Part shown: positions 25,905 to 35,285 of the stretch, piece after piece
Layout of the letters: the number at the start of each line of letters is the position of its first letter
Numbering within the stretch: the stretch's first letter is position 1
NCBI RefSeq assembly: GCF_936916975.1
Contig: NZ_CAKZGO010000023.1
Location: 177,184 to 241,183, forward strand
Origin: an uncultured Dongia sp.
Lineage (GTDB): Bacteria > Pseudomonadota > Alphaproteobacteria > Dongiales > Dongiaceae
Direction: 5' to 3'
Length of the DNA: 64,000 nucleotides
Made by a program: the position numbers and the translations under genes
The notes under the pieces: generated by a model
Told to the model about the DNA's origin: nothing
What the model saw: the letters and a program-made list of their open reading frames with translations, nothing else
Database searches by the model: none

Positions 25905-26980
25905 GTTCTGCAGGACCGATCAAGGTGGGCGAGGCGGATGCGCGCATGGTAGCGCCTGAGCAGGCGCCGGACGATCATCCCGAGCAGAGCCTGCGGCCGC
26001 TCGTCCTCACGGAATTCATCGGGCAGCAGAAGCTGCGCGAAAATCTCGGCATCTTCATTGAAGCGGCGAAGGCGCGGGGCGAAGCGCTGGATCATGCGCT
26101 GTTCTATGGCCCGCCGGGTCTGGGCAAGACGACGTTGTCGCAGATCGTAGCGCGTGAACTCGGCGTCGGTTTCCGCGCGACCTCCGGTCCGGTGATCGCG
26201 CGGGCAGGGGACCTTGCGGCGTTGCTTACCAATCTGCAGCCGCGCGACGTGCTGTTCATTGACGAGATTCATCGCCTGTCGCCGGCGGTGGAGGAAATCC
26301 TCTATCCCGCGATGGAAGATTTCCAGCTCGACCTCATCATCGGTGAGGGACCGGCGGCGCGTTCCGTCCGGATCGATCTGCCGCCTTTCACCTTGGTGGG
26401 CGCCACTACCCGGCTTGGCATGATCACGACGCCGCTCCGCGAACGCTTCGGCATTCCGCTGCGACTCAATTTCTATACCCATGATGAGCTGGAGCTGATC
26501 GTCCGCCGCGGCGCCCGTGTGCTAGGACTCGATCTGGCCGACAGCGGCGCCATGGAAATTGCGCGGCGCGCGCGCGGGACACCGCGCGTGGCCGGACGCT
26601 TGCTGCGCCGGGTGCGGGATTTCGCCGTGGTGGCCAAGGTCGGTCGCGTCGATGCGAAGCTGGCGGACGCGGCACTGACACGGCTGGAGGTCGATCAGAT
26701 CGGCCTCGATGCGATGGACCGCCGTTATCTTACCTGCATCGCGGAGAACTATGACGGCGGGCCGGTGGGCGTTGAAACCATGGCGGCAGCGTTGTCCGAG
26801 CAGCGCGACACGATCGAGGATGCGATCGAGCCCTATCTCATCCAGCAAGGCCTGCTGCAGCGGACACAGCGCGGCCGCATGCTGACCTTGAACGGGTTCA
26901 AGCATCTGGGGCTCACCCCGTCTTCTCATGCGGCGCAGGCGGATCTGCTTGGGCCGGCGATCGGGGAGGATGAGCTGTGA
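25901..26980 (+). CDS. ruvB: Holliday junction branch migration helicase RuvB
   Basis: 359 residues, GTG start overlapping the ruvA stop. [18 protein letters not shown] opens the AAA+ domain, with Walker [10 protein letters not shown], Walker [11 protein letters not shown], sensor-type VGATTRLGM and the arginine-finger region [27 protein letters not shown] begins the winged-helix end domain. It is the ATP-driven motor of the RuvAB complex. Confidence 0.98.
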   Translation: MSSAGPIKVGEADARMVAPEQAPDDHPEQSLRPLVLTEFIGQQKLRENLGIFIEAAKARGEALDHALFYGPPGLGKTTLSQIVARELGVGFRATSGPVIARAGDLAALLTNLQPRDVLFIDEIHRLSPAVEEILYPAMEDFQLDLIIGEGPAARSVRIDLPPFTLVGATTRLGMITTPLRERFGIPLRLNFYTHDELELIVRRGARVLGLDLADSGAMEIARRARGTPRVAGRLLRRVRDFAVVAKVGRVDAKLADAALTRLEVDQIGLDAMDRRYLTCIAENYDGGPVGVETMAAALSEQRDTIEDAIEPYLIQQGLLQRTQRGRMLTLNGFKHLGLTPSSHAAQADLLGPAIGEDEL

Positions 26981-26999
26981 TGGATAGGCCCGTCGCTCA

Positions 27000-27121
27000 C
27001 CCCCTCACCCCAACCCCTCTCCCGCGAGGGGAGAGGGGCTATCGGCAAGTGGGGACAAGTTCGAGCCACGGCTCGGTGGAAACTCCCTCTCCCCTCGCGG
27101 GAGAGGGTCGGGGTGAGGGGG
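27000..27121. repeat. Inverted pair of GC-rich palindromic repeats (REPIN-like)
   Basis: The left copy (27000-27038) and right copy (27085-27121) are near-perfect inverted copies of each other, differing by one substitution and small length changes, with about 46 bases between. Each copy also has an internal palindrome: CCTCTCCCGCGAGGGGAGAGG on the left. This matches the layout of a REP doublet able to fold into one long hairpin. The right end reads GAGGGGG seven bases before the ybgC ATG and would serve as its ribosome binding site. Confidence 0.8.
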
Positions 27122-27128
27122 CGTCTCG

Positions 27129-27566
27129 ATGACTCTCACCGCGATGAATCCGCTCGCCGCGCCACAGCACCACCACCCCATCCGCGTCTATTACGAAGAC
27201 ACGGATGCGGGCGGGATCGTCTATTACGCCAACTATCTGAAATTTGCCGAGCGGGCGCGGACGGAGATGCTGCGCGAGGCGGGGTTTCATCATTCGGCGA
27301 TGATGCAGGGCGATGGCATCATGCTGGCGGTGCGCCGTGTCACGGCCGACTATTTCCGGCCGGCCAAACTCGACGATGCACTGGATGTTACCACCAGCGT
27401 CACCGGTCTTGGTGCCGCGACCGTCGATCTCGATCAATCCATCCGGCGCGAGGGCGTTGAGCTCTGCCGGGTGCATGTAACCATTGCCTGCGTGGGGCGC
27501 GATGGCCGGCCTGTCCGGTTGCCGGCCGATTTGCGCGCAACGCTGACCCCCATCATTCAATCCTGA
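27129..27566 (+). CDS. ybgC: Tol-Pal system-associated acyl-CoA thioesterase YbgC
   Basis: 145 residues with the hotdog-fold signature VYYEDTDAGGIVYYANYLKFAERART, containing the catalytic Asp. It hydrolyses acyl-CoA thioesters in the cytoplasm and is conserved at the head of the tol operon. Its start lies just after a palindromic repeat pair whose end appears to provide the ribosome binding site. Confidence 0.95.
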   Translation: MTLTAMNPLAAPQHHHPIRVYYEDTDAGGIVYYANYLKFAERARTEMLREAGFHHSAMMQGDGIMLAVRRVTADYFRPAKLDDALDVTTSVTGLGAATVDLDQSIRREGVELCRVHVTIACVGRDGRPVRLPADLRATLTPIIQS

Positions 27567-27586
27567 CGAAGAAGTGAAGAAGAGCC

Positions 27587-28383
<797 letters not shown>

Positions 28384-28384
<1 letters not shown>

Positions 28385-28854
28385 TGGCCATCAAGCTCGG
28401 CGCCGGCAGCCATCCGTCGCGCGGGCATTCGCGGCGCCGGAAGTTCGCGCCGATGGCCGATATCAACGTGACGCCGATGGTCGATGTCATGCTGGTGCTG
28501 CTTATCATCTTCATGGTGACGGCGCCGCTGCTCACCGTGGGCGTCGAGGTCGAACTGCCCAAGACCAGCGCCGAGGCGATGTCGAACCCGGAAGAGCCGG
28601 TCGTCATCACCGTCACGAGCAATAACGTCATCTTCCTGCAGGAGACGGAGATCGCGATCGAAGTGCTTGGTCCCCGGGTGGCTGCCATTCTTCTCAACAA
28701 ACCGGATACGACCGTTTTTGTCCGTGGCGATGCTTCCGCCAACTGGGATGGCATTGCCCAAGTTTTGGCGGAATTGCAGGGTAATGGAATTACGAAGGTC
28801 GGCATCGTGACCAATACAAAGCCTCAGGGCGAGCCGGAACAGAAGTCGAATTAG
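28384..28854 (+). CDS. tolR: Tol-Pal system protein TolR
   Basis: 156 residues with one TM helix at about 32-53. INVTPMVDVMLVLLIIFMV contains Asp34, the proton-carrying residue corresponding to the conserved TolR/ExbD aspartate. The periplasmic domain follows. N-terminal basic stretch SRRRKF sets the cytoplasmic side. Confidence 0.97.
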
Positions 28855-28858
28855 CGTG

Positions 28859-29755
28859 ATGAATTTTCTGACCGAAAAACTCGGCTTCGAGCCGGAACTC
28901 AACCAGGGCCTCATTGCCTCGGTAGTGTTCCATATCGGCCTGTTCCTGTTCGCCTGGTTCGGCGTGCCGCATTTGTTTGAGGATGACTTCATAGCCCAGC
29001 CGCTTGGTATCGAGGCAGCGATCGTCTCCGATATCTCAGCTGCGCCCAAGGTCGACAGGGTCTCCACGAAGGTCAGCGAAAAGTCCAAGCAGACGCAGAA
29101 GGCGGAACCGCCCAAGAAGGAAGCCAAGCCGGCGCCAGCCAAGGCCAATCCGAAGCCGGCTTCCGCGCCGCCGCCGGTGGCGGAAGAGGTGGCGGTCGCT
29201 ATTCCGGATAAGGTCAAGCCGAAGGAAGAGGAAAAACCCAAGGATAAGAAGCCGGAAGATAAGCCGAAGGATAAGCCCAAGAAGACTGAGGAAAAACCGA
29301 AGAAGCCGATCAAGAAGGATACCAGCGAAATCGACTCGCTGCTGAACAACGTCCTCAAAGAGCAGGCTGCTGAGCCGCCAACGGAGAAGCCGGTGAAAGA
29401 GCCGGCGCCGGATACGGAAGAGACCACTGGGGAGGAGACCGACCTTGCCTCCGAAGTGCCGATGTCGGCCGGCGATAAAGACGGCATTCGCGACCAGATT
29501 CAGAAGATATGGAATATCGGCAGTGCGGCCGGCGCGCCCAACCTCGATCAAATCGTCGTTGAATTGCGTATCGAAATGCAGCCCGACGGGACAGTTACGC
29601 GCGTCACTCTGCTCAATAACCAGGCCGATCCGCATTTCCGATCCCTGGCTGAAAGCGCCATTCGTGCGGTGCAGCGGGCCAGCCCGTTGAAATTGCCTCC
29701 GGGCAAATCCTGGAAGACGATCAAGTTGGTTTTCCGGCCCTCCGAAATCGGCTAG
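28859..29755 (+). CDS. tolA: Tol-Pal system protein TolA
   Basis: 298 residues: a short cytoplasmic N-terminus, one TM helix at about 18-38 (GLIASVVFHIGLFLFAWFGV), a long Lys/Pro/Glu-rich linker (about 75-165) and a C-terminal TonB/TolA-type domain starting near DGIRDQIQKIWNI with VVELRIEMQPDGTVTRV. TolA spans the periplasm to reach TolB and Pal. A GTG one codon earlier is an alternative start. Confidence 0.94.
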   Translation: MNFLTEKLGFEPELNQGLIASVVFHIGLFLFAWFGVPHLFEDDFIAQPLGIEAAIVSDISAAPKVDRVSTKVSEKSKQTQKAEPPKKEAKPAPAKANPKPASAPPPVAEEVAVAIPDKVKPKEEEKPKDKKPEDKPKDKPKKTEEKPKKPIKKDTSEIDSLLNNVLKEQAAEPPTEKPVKEPAPDTEETTGEETDLASEVPMSAGDKDGIRDQIQKIWNIGSAAGAPNLDQIVVELRIEMQPDGTVTRVTLLNNQADPHFRSLAESAIRAVQRASPLKLPPGKSWKTIKLVFRPSEIG

Positions 29756-29909
29756 GCGGCACAGTTTGAACCAAAGGGGCGTTCAAGTGTTTGTAAGATG
29801 CGTTAACGACTGAAACGGGTTAGAAGATCGACTGATAGTTCGCGACAGATAGTTTGCGTATGGCATTCCGGTCGACCTGCGCGTCAGGTCATATTTAATG
29901 AGGCGAGGC

Positions 29910-31229
29910 ATGAAGCAGTTTCTGCGCGGCATCGTGATGGTGTCGCTGGTAGTTCTTCCCCTGGGAATTGGTTCAGCGTCGGCTGAGCCGACGATCGATA
30001 TCACGCGGGGCGTTGTTGAACCGATGCCGATCGCCGTGCCGGACTTCCATGGCGGGGCGCCAGCGGATGCGCAGGTGGCGCGCGATATGGCCGCAGTGAT
30101 CGCCGCCGATCTTGAGCGCTCGGGCCTGTTTGCGCCGATCGACAAGAAGGCGTTCATCCAGGATCCCGCCTCGCTGCAGCAGGCGCCACGCTTCCAGGAT
30201 TGGCGCCTCATCAACGCGCAGGCGCTGGTGGCCGGCAACGTGACCTCACAGGCCAATGGCCAGATTGCCGTGCAGTTCCGCCTGTGGGACGTCGTCGGCG
30301 AGCAGCAGATGACGGGCTTCCAATACAACTCTGCCACCGCCAACTGGCGCCGTGTCGCACACAAGATCGCCGACGAGATCTACAAGCGCATCACCGGTGA
30401 AGAAGGCTATTTCGATACGCGCATCGTCTATGTCTCGGAGAGCGGGCCGAAGCTCAAGCGCGTGAAGCGCCTCGCCATCATGGACCAGGACGGCGAGAAT
30501 CATAAGAACCTCACCGATGGCGGCGTGCTGGTGCTGACGCCGCGCTTCTCGCCGGCGGCGCAGGACATCACCTATATGTCCTATTACGGCAACAAGCCGC
30601 GCGTCTATCTCTTCAACATCGACAGCGGGCAGCAGGAAGTGCTGGGTGATTTCCCGGGCATGACCTTTGCGCCGCGCTTCTCGCCGGATGGCTCCAAGGT
30701 CATCATGAGCATGGCGCAGAGCGGCAACACCGATATCTACATCATGGATATCCGCACGCGCCGCACGCAGCGCATCACCAACACGCCGGGCATCGACACG
30801 GCGCCGAGCTACTCGCCGGATGGTAGCCAGATCACCTTCGAGAGCGATCGCGGCGGCAGCCAGCAGATCTATGTAATGAGTGCCGATGGCGGTGGCGCGC
30901 GTCGGGTGAGCAAGGGGCAGGGGCGCTACGGCACCCCGGTCTGGTCCCCGCGCGGTGATCTTATTGCGTTTACCCGGATGTATCAGGGCAGCTTTTACGT
31001 GGGTGTGATGCGGCCCGATGGATCGGGCGAGCGGATGCTCTCCCAGGGTTGGCTGGTGGAAGGTCCGACCTGGGCGCCGAACGGCCGGGTTCTCGCCTAT
31101 TTCAAGCAGGAGCCGGGCGGCAAGACCCAGCTCCACAGCATCGATCTCACCGGCCACAACGAGCGTGTCATGAAAACACCACTGGACGGGTCAGATCCTG
31201 CATGGTCGCCCTTGCTAGGGAATCAATAA
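29910..31229 (+). CDS. tolB: Tol-Pal system beta-propeller protein TolB
   Basis: 439 residues. A signal peptide ends near GIGSASAEP, then an N-terminal domain ([16 protein letters not shown]) and a six-bladed propeller of WD40-like repeats, each with FSPDGS or similar: [33 protein letters not shown] 29910 is chosen because GAGGCGAGGC lies just upstream; ATG 29898 is an alternative. TolB binds Pal in the periplasm. About 154 bases separate it from tolA, so it may have its own promoter. Confidence 0.96.
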   Translation: MKQFLRGIVMVSLVVLPLGIGSASAEPTIDITRGVVEPMPIAVPDFHGGAPADAQVARDMAAVIAADLERSGLFAPIDKKAFIQDPASLQQAPRFQDWRLINAQALVAGNVTSQANGQIAVQFRLWDVVGEQQMTGFQYNSATANWRRVAHKIADEIYKRITGEEGYFDTRIVYVSESGPKLKRVKRLAIMDQDGENHKNLTDGGVLVLTPRFSPAAQDITYMSYYGNKPRVYLFNIDSGQQEVLGDFPGMTFAPRFSPDGSKVIMSMAQSGNTDIYIMDIRTRRTQRITNTPGIDTAPSYSPDGSQITFESDRGGSQQIYVMSADGGGARRVSKGQGRYGTPVWSPRGDLIAFTRMYQGSFYVGVMRPDGSGERMLSQGWLVEGPTWAPNGRVLAYFKQEPGGKTQLHSIDLTGHNERVMKTPLDGSDPAWSPLLGNQ

Positions 31230-31383
31230 TGATCTATGTTTCGCCTCGATTCTAGGGTCAACGCGACCCCGGAATACATTGATTCAGCGCGGAATTTAAG
31301 GTCACGGGCAGTTCGACGACCACAGTCGGGGGTTGGGCGGGGGATTTGCACGGGCCGAGAACGGACAAAAGAGGAAACTAAAA

Positions 31384-31890
31384 ATGCGTCTTTCGATCTT
31401 GTCGGCCCTGGCTGCGGCCGCTCTTCTGGCAGCCTGTTCGTCGGATGTGCCGGTGAACGACGCGGGCGGCGCCGGTGCTGGTACGACGGCCTCGGCTTCG
31501 ACCGATACCGGCATTGCTGGTGCGGCGGTTCCGGGTTCGCCCGAGGATTTCAACCAGAACGTTGGTAACACTGTCTATTTCGACCTCGACAGCTACAGCC
31601 TGAGCTCGGACGCTCAGAGCCAGCTGCAGCGTCAGGCCGCTTGGCTGCAGCAGTATCCGCAGCGCACCCTGACCGTCGAAGGCCATGCCGACGAGCGCGG
31701 CACCCGTGAGTACAACCTCGCCCTCGGCGAGCGTCGTTCGAACTCGGTTGCCAACTACCTCGTCGCCCTTGGCGTCGACAAGGCTCGGCTGAGCACCATC
31801 TCCTACGGCAAAGAGCGCCCGCTCTGCACCGAGTCGGATGAGTCCTGCTGGTCGCAGAACCGCCGTGGCGTCAGCGCCATCAACCCGTAA
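31384..31890 (+). CDS. pal: Peptidoglycan-associated lipoprotein Pal
   Basis: 168 residues. The lipobox is LLAAC at about 15-19, followed by a flexible linker. The OmpA-like domain has VYFDLDSYSLSSDA, EGHADERGTREYNLALGERRSNSV and the C-terminal NRRGVSAINP. Asp/Arg in the HADERGT motif bind diaminopimelate of peptidoglycan. ATG 31384 follows AGGAAAC. A terminator at 31925-31952 separates it from its paralogue. Confidence 0.96.
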   Translation: MRLSILSALAAAALLAACSSDVPVNDAGGAGAGTTASASTDTGIAGAAVPGSPEDFNQNVGNTVYFDLDSYSLSSDAQSQLQRQAAWLQQYPQRTLTVEGHADERGTREYNLALGERRSNSVANYLVALGVDKARLSTISYGKERPLCTESDESCWSQNRRGVSAINP

Positions 31891-31924
31891 TCGGCTTATC
31901 TAGCCAGTAACGGGGCGTCATTTA

Positions 31925-31952
31925 CGCCGGCCTGGAGAAATCCAGGCCGGCG
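31925..31952 (+). terminator. Rho-independent terminator after pal
   Basis: CGCCGGCCTGGA (31925-31936) pairs perfectly with 31941-31952 around GAAA and is followed by TTTTTGTTTG. A textbook terminator. Confidence 0.92.
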
Positions 31953-32071
31953 TTTTTGTTTGTGCTGAGGCGAGTTTCCCCGACTTCGCGCGATTTCCGC
32001 CGCAATCCCGCCCCACTTGCCGCCGAGTTTACCTCTGTTGATGTTTTTCAACCTAAAGAGGGGACTTCTCA

Positions 32072-32596
32072 ATGCGATGCAACAGTGCCGGCAAATGGCG
32101 CTTGATGATGGCTGCGGTGGCAATGCTGGGCCTCGCGGCTTGTGAAAGCGATGCCAGCAAGATGGCCGCCACAGCTGACCCAGCGCCGACGAACAATCTG
32201 GCGCCGACAGACCCGGGCAATGTGAACAGCCAGGCGCTCAATCCGGATGACGTCTTCCAGCATGACGTCGGCAACACCGTGCTGTTTGCGACCGACGCTT
32301 ACGATCTGGCGCCGGACGCGCAAACCGTTCTGCAACGTCAGGCGCAATGGCTGATGCAGTACCCGGCCCGGACTGCCACCATCCAAGGCCACGCGGATGA
32401 GCGTGGCACGCGGGAATACAATCTCGCCTTGGGAGAACGTCGGGCCGAATCCGTGCGCGCCTATCTGGTGGCGCTCGGGATCGACGCCACGCGCCTGCAG
32501 ACGGTTACCTATGGCAAGGAGCAACCCCTTTGCGGCGAGGCCACGGATAGCTGCTGGCAGGGGAACCGCCGCGGGGTCACCGCGTTAAATCCCTGA
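32072..32596 (+). CDS. Second Pal-like OmpA-family lipoprotein
   Basis: 174 residues, a paralogue of the preceding pal. Lipobox LGLAAC at 19-24, with Glu at the +2 position where Pal has Ser. The OmpA domain keeps GHADERGTREYNLALGERR exactly and ends with the near-identical SYGK/TYGK...SCW...NRRGV...LNP block, including both cysteines. The linker and signal peptide differ. It probably anchors to the outer membrane and peptidoglycan; whether it binds TolB is unknown. Transcription is likely independent, since terminators lie on both sides. Confidence 0.93.
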   Translation: MRCNSAGKWRLMMAAVAMLGLAACESDASKMAATADPAPTNNLAPTDPGNVNSQALNPDDVFQHDVGNTVLFATDAYDLAPDAQTVLQRQAQWLMQYPARTATIQGHADERGTREYNLALGERRAESVRAYLVALGIDATRLQTVTYGKEQPLCGEATDSCWQGNRRGVTALNP

Positions 32597-32632
32597 CAAT
32601 TCGCTGCTTTTAAAGGCATATGTGCCGGGTCC

Positions 32633-32658
32633 AGCCTGGGCAAGCGATTGCCCAGGCT
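32633..32658 (+). terminator. Rho-independent terminator after the second pal
   Basis: AGCCTGGGCAA (32633-32643) pairs with TTGCCCAGGCT (32648-32658) around GCGA, followed by TGCTTTTTG. Confidence 0.9.
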
Positions 32659-32816
32659 TGCTTTTTGCCGAGTCCCTTTGGCATTGTCTGCTCGCAATTT
32701 TGTGTCCGGCAAATGCCGGGTGCGCCATAATTCCGCCCGGATCGGTGCCGAGCATGGGGTATGGTCCCAAGCTACGGTCCCTGGCTATGGTCCTTGGCAC
32801 CGAAAAGATGAGAGCG

Positions 32817-33803
32817 ATGAGGATGAACCGCGTGACATTTGCCCATTCCATGAAGGTTGCTGCATTTGCCGGCCTGCTGGCCTTCGCGCCGGTCGCCGTC
32901 GCCCATGCCGACGAGATCGACGATCTGCGCGCCGAACTGGCGCAGCTGAAGCAGCAGGTCAACTTCCTCGAAAACCAGATGCCCAAGGGCGGTGGCGCAG
33001 CCGCCGGTGGCGGTACGCTGGCGGCGCAGACCGAAGTTCGCTTCCAGCAATACGATCAGCAGATGAGCCAGATGACCGGCCAGATCGAGCAGTTGGAACT
33101 CAAGATCAACGATCTTGCCGACAAGTTCGACCGGATGCAGAAGGACACCGAATTCCGCCTTGGCGAATTGGAGCGAAACGGTTCGGCCGCTGCCGGTACC
33201 GCGCCGATGGCGGCAACTGACGCTGGCGCAATGCCGGCTGACACAGGCGCCGCGTCGGCGCCGGCACAGACCGATCCGGGTGCGCCACCACAGCCAACCC
33301 AGCCCGGGGTCATGGGCACGCTGTCAAACGATCAGATGCAGAACCTGCCGGCGGCACCTGCCGGTGCTGCCGAACAAGCCGCAGCCGGTGCTGCCGCGTC
33401 GGTCGTGCTGCCGGGCGATACACCACAGCAGCAATACGAATATGCGACCGGCCTGCTGCAGCGGGGTGCGTACCCGGAAGCGGAGATCGCCTTGAAGTCA
33501 TTCGTCGGTGAGCATCCGAAGGACCCGCTCGCGGGTAATGCACAGTATTGGCTCGGCGAGACCTATTATGTGCGCAGCGATTTCAAGAACGCGGCCGTTG
33601 CGTTCGCTGAGGGCTATCAGAAATATCCGAAGAGTTCGAAGGCGGCGGACAATCTGCTGAAGCTCGGCATGTCGCTGGGGCAAACGGGGCGCAATCCCGA
33701 TGCCTGCACCGCGTTCCGCCAACTCGACAAGCAGTTTCCCGAAGCATCCCAAGCGATCAAGGACCGCGCCGCGCGGGCCAAGCAACGCTACAAGTGCACC
33801 TAA
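32817..33803 (+). CDS. cpoB: Tol-Pal system protein YbgF/CpoB
   Basis: About 328 residues with a signal peptide ending near VAHADE. Residues 22-45 and 70-115 are coiled coil (IDDLRAELAQLKQQVNFLENQ), typical of the CpoB trimerisation region. A Pro/Ala/Gln-rich linker follows, then C-terminal TPR repeats from QQQYEYATGLLQRGAYPEAEIALKSFV to the end. CpoB coordinates outer-membrane constriction with septal peptidoglycan synthesis. Start uncertain: ATG at 32808, 32817 or 32823. Confidence 0.93.
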   Translation: MRMNRVTFAHSMKVAAFAGLLAFAPVAVAHADEIDDLRAELAQLKQQVNFLENQMPKGGGAAAGGGTLAAQTEVRFQQYDQQMSQMTGQIEQLELKINDLADKFDRMQKDTEFRLGELERNGSAAAGTAPMAATDAGAMPADTGAASAPAQTDPGAPPQPTQPGVMGTLSNDQMQNLPAAPAGAAEQAAAGAAASVVLPGDTPQQQYEYATGLLQRGAYPEAEIALKSFVGEHPKDPLAGNAQYWLGETYYVRSDFKNAAVAFAEGYQKYPKSSKAADNLLKLGMSLGQTGRNPDACTAFRQLDKQFPEASQAIKDRAARAKQRYKCT

Positions 33804-35182
33804 CGGCACAGGTCGCGGAAGGGGAACGGCTTGGGGATAGCACTGCACCATTGCTGAGCGAATTGGGGCCCGATCAGTTTGCGGCCCTGATGGCGGCTTG
33901 CGGCCCGTTCGAGACAAAGCCTCATCTGGCCATCGGCGTGTCCGGCGGGTCGGACAGTCTGGCGCTGATGTTTCTCCTCAATCACTGGCTCATTTCCCAG
34001 GGTGGCAAGCTGACGGCGTTGACCGTCGATCATGGCTTGCGCGCTGAATCCGCGAAGGAGGCCAAAACTGTCGCCAACTGGGCGTCTGCTGCAGGTATCG
34101 AGCACCATGTGCTGGCCTGGTCCGGCGTGAAGCCATCTGCCGGCATTCAGGCAGCGGCCCGGCATGCGCGCTATGATTTGATGACCGAATGGTGCCGTGC
34201 TGCCGGCGTGCTCCACCTAGCCACCGCCCATCAGTTGGACGACCAGCGCGAAACGGTCGCCATGCGGCGGGCGCGCAATCCGGCCGACAATTTCGGCCTG
34301 GCCGGCATGAGCCTCATCTCGGCGCGGGGAGAAGTGCGGCTGTTGCGGCCGTTGTTGACGGTGCCGGGCGCTGTCCTGAAGGCCTATCTTTCCGCCCGGA
34401 ACATGCGTTGGCTGGAGGATCCCAGCAACCAGATGGAACGCTTCGAGCGCATTCGCTGGCGCCGCGGCCTGGAAGGCCCGTTGCCGACACTTGGCGAAAT
34501 CCAGGCCTGGGGCGAAGCGCGGGTTGCCACCGAGGCCGCGATCGCCGACTTGCTGGCCCGCTCCGTCAGCGTTCATGAAGCCGGTTTTGTCCGCATCGAT
34601 CTTGCCCCATGGCGCGCCGCCCAAGCAGACCGTCTGCCGAGGGCCCATCTTGCGCCGAGAGCATTGGGGCAGTTGATTGCCATGGTGGGGGGCGGCGACT
34701 ACCTGCCGGCGCGACCAGCTCTCCTGCGCGCGCTGGATACGCTCCTGTCGGGGGGCGCCGGGCTGACCCTGGGCGGCACGTTGATCGGTGTCTGGCGCGG
34801 GCAGGGATTGATCTGCCGCGAACCTTTTGCCGTAACGGAAGAAGTTCAGGCTGACTCCCTTATCGATTGCCTGTGGGATCGGCGTTTCAGGGTGACGACC
34901 GCCGGTAACTGGAAAGGCGGGCGGATTGGTGTCCTGGGAGAGCGCGGCTTGGCGGAAATCGGGCAAATTCCCGATTTCCGTCTAAAAGATAGGGATATTC
35001 CACTGCCGGCGCGAGCGGCGCTACCCGCCGTCAGGGATGCGACAGGTCGTCTCATCGCCGTGGCGCATCTCGGTTTTGACCCATATGAACAAGGATCGAA
35101 CGTCCAATTCAGCTTTCGGCCACATTATTCAGCGACATCAAGCGGCTTTACAGTTGCTTATGGGTGGCCGCACACTATCTAA
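33794..35182 (+). CDS. tilS: tRNA(Ile)-lysidine synthase TilS
   Basis: 462 residues from a GTG that overlaps the end of cpoB. The PP-loop SGGSDSLALM at 50-59 binds ATP; ALTVDHGLRAES, TAHQLDDQRETVAMR (HxxDDxxET) and FERIRWRR are the other TilS blocks. It converts the wobble C of the AUA-reading tRNA-Ile to lysidine. The C-terminal region is weakly conserved, as usual. A more downstream start is possible because the first 40 residues are not conserved. Confidence 0.93.
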   Translation: MHLTAQVAEGERLGDSTAPLLSELGPDQFAALMAACGPFETKPHLAIGVSGGSDSLALMFLLNHWLISQGGKLTALTVDHGLRAESAKEAKTVANWASAAGIEHHVLAWSGVKPSAGIQAAARHARYDLMTEWCRAAGVLHLATAHQLDDQRETVAMRRARNPADNFGLAGMSLISARGEVRLLRPLLTVPGAVLKAYLSARNMRWLEDPSNQMERFERIRWRRGLEGPLPTLGEIQAWGEARVATEAAIADLLARSVSVHEAGFVRIDLAPWRAAQADRLPRAHLAPRALGQLIAMVGGGDYLPARPALLRALDTLLSGGAGLTLGGTLIGVWRGQGLICREPFAVTEEVQADSLIDCLWDRRFRVTTAGNWKGGRIGVLGERGLAEIGQIPDFRLKDRDIPLPARAALPAVRDATGRLIAVAHLGFDPYEQGSNVQFSFRPHYSATSSGFTVAYGWPHTI

Positions 35183-35185
35183 GTA

Positions 35186-35206
35186 CTGACGAAGCGTCGG
35201 GTTTTT
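35186..35206 (+). terminator. Probable terminator after tilS
   Basis: CTGACG/CGTCGG with a three-base loop and one G-U pair, followed immediately by GTTTTT. The stem is short. Confidence 0.5.
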
Positions 35207-35285
35207 CCAACTGAGGGCAGCGTGTGTCAGAGCCTGCGGCCCCGGTCCCCAGAACCGACCTTGAGACCTATGAGGGATAAAGATT

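Noticed and set aside
29075..29340. Lys/Pro/Glu-rich repeated segment in tolA as a microsatellite or recombination site
   Set aside because: It is the normal flexible linker of TolA and continues in frame to the C-terminal domain.
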